This document shows, one piece after another, positions 5,637-6,763 of a stretch of DNA of 6,763 nucleotides (position 1 is its first letter; every line of letters begins with the position of its first letter). A program made the translations under genes and the position numbers. The notes below the pieces were generated by a model that was given only the letters and a program-made list of their open reading frames with translations, made no database searches and was not told where the DNA came from. The DNA is from Flavisolibacter sp. (lineage in GTDB: Bacteria; Bacteroidota; Bacteroidia; Chitinophagales; Chitinophagaceae). Where the stretch lies: the NCBI GenBank assembly GCA_025936195.1, contig JAICTW010000145.1:1-6763 (forward strand), in the 5' to 3' direction.

Positions 5637-6401
5637 TTACAAAGGCCTTACCCAAATATTGCGAAAGGAAATTGGTTCGCTTGGATCGCCGTGCGCCTGC
5701 AATTTAATGGGCGCAGGTCCGTGCGGATCATACTTCGGCTGACCAATGTATTCTGTTCTTCCTTTTAAAGAAACGTTGTTTTGCACCAACACCCCATTCA
5801 GCAAAGCAGTTACGCGTGCAGGCGATTGCAAACTGCCGTCAGCCTTAAACCGTGGTGCCGTCCAGATCACATCATACACCTGCCATTCGCCGGGAGGACG
5901 AAGTGGATTTACTAAAGGAACATATTGTTTGTAAACGCTTCCTGCCTGTCCGTTTACATAAGTGGAATTGTTGTAGTTGTCCAGAATCTGTAACTCATAA
6001 CCGCCATCATACACTGATGCCAAAAAAATACCGCTGTTACCACGGGCTTGTCCACTGCCGGTAATATTTTCAGGCACACGCCATTCCAAATGCAATTGAT
6101 AATCCTGGAAATTTTGCTTGGTTTGAATATCACCAGCAGCTTTATTTACTTTCATGACTCCATTCACCAAATTCCATCCTGCCGCTTGCGTACTATCCTT
6201 TCCACTCGCCCATTGGTCCAGATTGGTTCCATTAAATAAAACAATGGCATCGGAAGGAACACCGCAATCCGGCTTGCCTGGATCCACTACTTTCGGAACA
6301 GGAGTATAAAATTCAGTGTCTTCAGGCTTTGCTTTTTGTTGTGCATCGAGGTTCATAAAAATGATTAAACAGAAAATAGAGAAAAAAAATCTTGTTGACA
6401 T
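5637..6401 (-). CDS. Secreted DUF1080 protein (3-keto-disaccharide hydrolase family)
   Basis: The 254-residue protein has a signal peptide (residues 1 to about 20, hydrophobic FFFSIFCLIIFMNL then DAQ); C11 is not in a lipobox, so it is probably soluble and periplasmic. The mature part is a concanavalin-like jelly roll of the DUF1080/PF06439 type: IVLFNGTNLDQW (53-64), DYQLHLEWRVP (100-110), RGNSGIFL (120-127), GYELQILD (134-141), GEWQVYDVIW (171-180), LLNGVLVQNN (200-209) and PIKLQAHGDPSEPISFRNIWVRPL at the end. Known members cleave glycosides after oxidation of the C3 hydroxyl to a ketone, by elimination and hydration instead of ordinary hydrolysis. It follows an oxidoreductase gene by 24 nt and precedes a lactonase-like gene by 40 nt, as expected for such a pathway. 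Specific substrate unknown. Confidence 0.95.
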   Translation of the reverse strand: MSTRFFFSIFCLIIFMNLDAQQKAKPEDTEFYTPVPKVVDPGKPDCGVPSDAIVLFNGTNLDQWASGKDSTQAAGWNLVNGVMKVNKAAGDIQTKQNFQDYQLHLEWRVPENITGSGQARGNSGIFLASVYDGGYELQILDNYNNSTYVNGQAGSVYKQYVPLVNPLRPPGEWQVYDVIWTAPRFKADGSLQSPARVTALLNGVLVQNNVSLKGRTEYIGQPKYDPHGPAPIKLQAHGDPSEPISFRNIWVRPL

Positions 6402-6425
6402 AGTATTTAATTAAGGATTGAAAAT

Positions 6426-6763
6426 TCAGGCTTTTAAAATCTTCATTTCTTCCGGATCCCAGTTCACAATTCTTTTTTCAAAATAGCTATCATTGCAGGC
6501 AAGACAGGGAGCAGCAGCTCTGAAACCAAACACGGCATCTTCCACTACCGGTTTTCCATTGCGAACACTTTCAAAGAAATTGGTTAAATGATCAAGGTGT
6601 TCATCATAGCCTTGTGGTGTTCTATAAGAGATATCTTCTTTCGTTGGCGCCTTTTGATCTGATTCACTCCACTTTGCAGCATATTGTTTTTTCAGCGTTT
6701 CCTGCATGGCAGTTGGATAGGTTTCCAAAGCATCCCATCCGCCAATTCCCGGAGCTTTCGGCA
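6426..6763 (-). CDS. Gfo/Idh/MocA family oxidoreductase, C-terminal part only
   Basis: The frame enters from the right edge and ends at TGA (6428-6426), giving 111 C-terminal residues; the start is outside. The open frame continues upstream of the internal TTG at 6728 to the edge (residues PKAPGIGGWDA before LETYPTAMQ), so that TTG is not the start. The visible part matches the C-terminus of Bacteroidota sugar oxidoreductases of this family: HLDHLTNFFESVRNGKPVVEDAVFGFRAAAPCLACNDSYFEKRIVNWDPEEMKIL. The Rossmann domain and EKP motif are off-window, so the cofactor cannot be checked. It is the first visible gene of the cluster, 24 nt before the DUF1080 start, and its ending differs from that of the complete oxidoreductase at 3187-4500, so the two are distinct paralogues. 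Confidence 0.9.
   Translation of the reverse strand, partial: PKAPGIGGWDALETYPTAMQETLKKQYAAKWSESDQKAPTKEDISYRTPQGYDEHLDHLTNFFESVRNGKPVVEDAVFGFRAAAPCLACNDSYFEKRIVNWDPEEMKILKA

Noticed and set aside
5433..6239. Plus-strand frames of 61 to 70 residues
   Set aside because: They are antisense shadows of the SMP-30 and DUF1080 genes.
1..6763. CRISPR, mobile element, defence or toxin-antitoxin system
   Set aside because: No regularly spaced repeats, transposase, integrase, nuclease motif or toxin-antitoxin pair was visible; the small genes at 930 and 1883 have no partner arrangement of that type.

Overview
The window looks like chromosomal DNA of a Bacteroidota, most plausibly Chitinophagaceae or a close relative. 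The reasons are the moderate, AT-leaning composition with A/T-rich intergenic gaps, near absence of Shine-Dalgarno sequences before confident starts, and the gene content: DUF1080 proteins and Tat-type Gfo/Idh/MocA oxidoreductases clustered together, and a DUF421 protein. The genus assignment is inference. No tRNA, rRNA, insertion sequence, CRISPR array or phage gene was seen.

Layout. Positions 1-717 (minus) are the N-terminal two thirds of a membrane fatty acid desaturase that runs off the left edge. A 212-bp divergent gap separates it from a small plus-strand gene for an 88-residue protein of unknown function (930-1196). It converges on a minus-strand DUF421 (YetF/YcaP-like) membrane protein (1302-1793). 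A short divergent gap holding two adjacent inverted repeats follows. Then comes a plus-strand run of three genes: a 68-residue hydrophilic, probably disordered protein (1883-2089), a 142-residue four-helix membrane protein (2122-2550) and a NUDIX hydrolase (2547-3002). The last two overlap by ATGA.

From 3187 to the right edge everything reads on the minus strand. In transcription order it is: the C-terminal end of a Gfo/Idh/MocA oxidoreductase (entering from 6763), a secreted DUF1080 protein (3-keto-disaccharide hydrolase family), a secreted SMP-30/gluconolactonase-like beta-propeller, and a second, complete Gfo/Idh/MocA oxidoreductase with a Tat-like leader. The first three are 24 and 40 nt apart and look like one operon; the last lies 187 nt downstream and may have its own promoter.

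The right half is the most interesting part. Its gene set fits a periplasmic oxidative route for glycosides: an NAD(P)-type oxidoreductase makes a 3-keto-glycoside, the DUF1080 enzyme cleaves it by elimination chemistry, and a lactonase opens a sugar lactone. This is assigned from family knowledge; the actual substrate cannot be read from the sequence. The left half is ordinary housekeeping and small-protein content.
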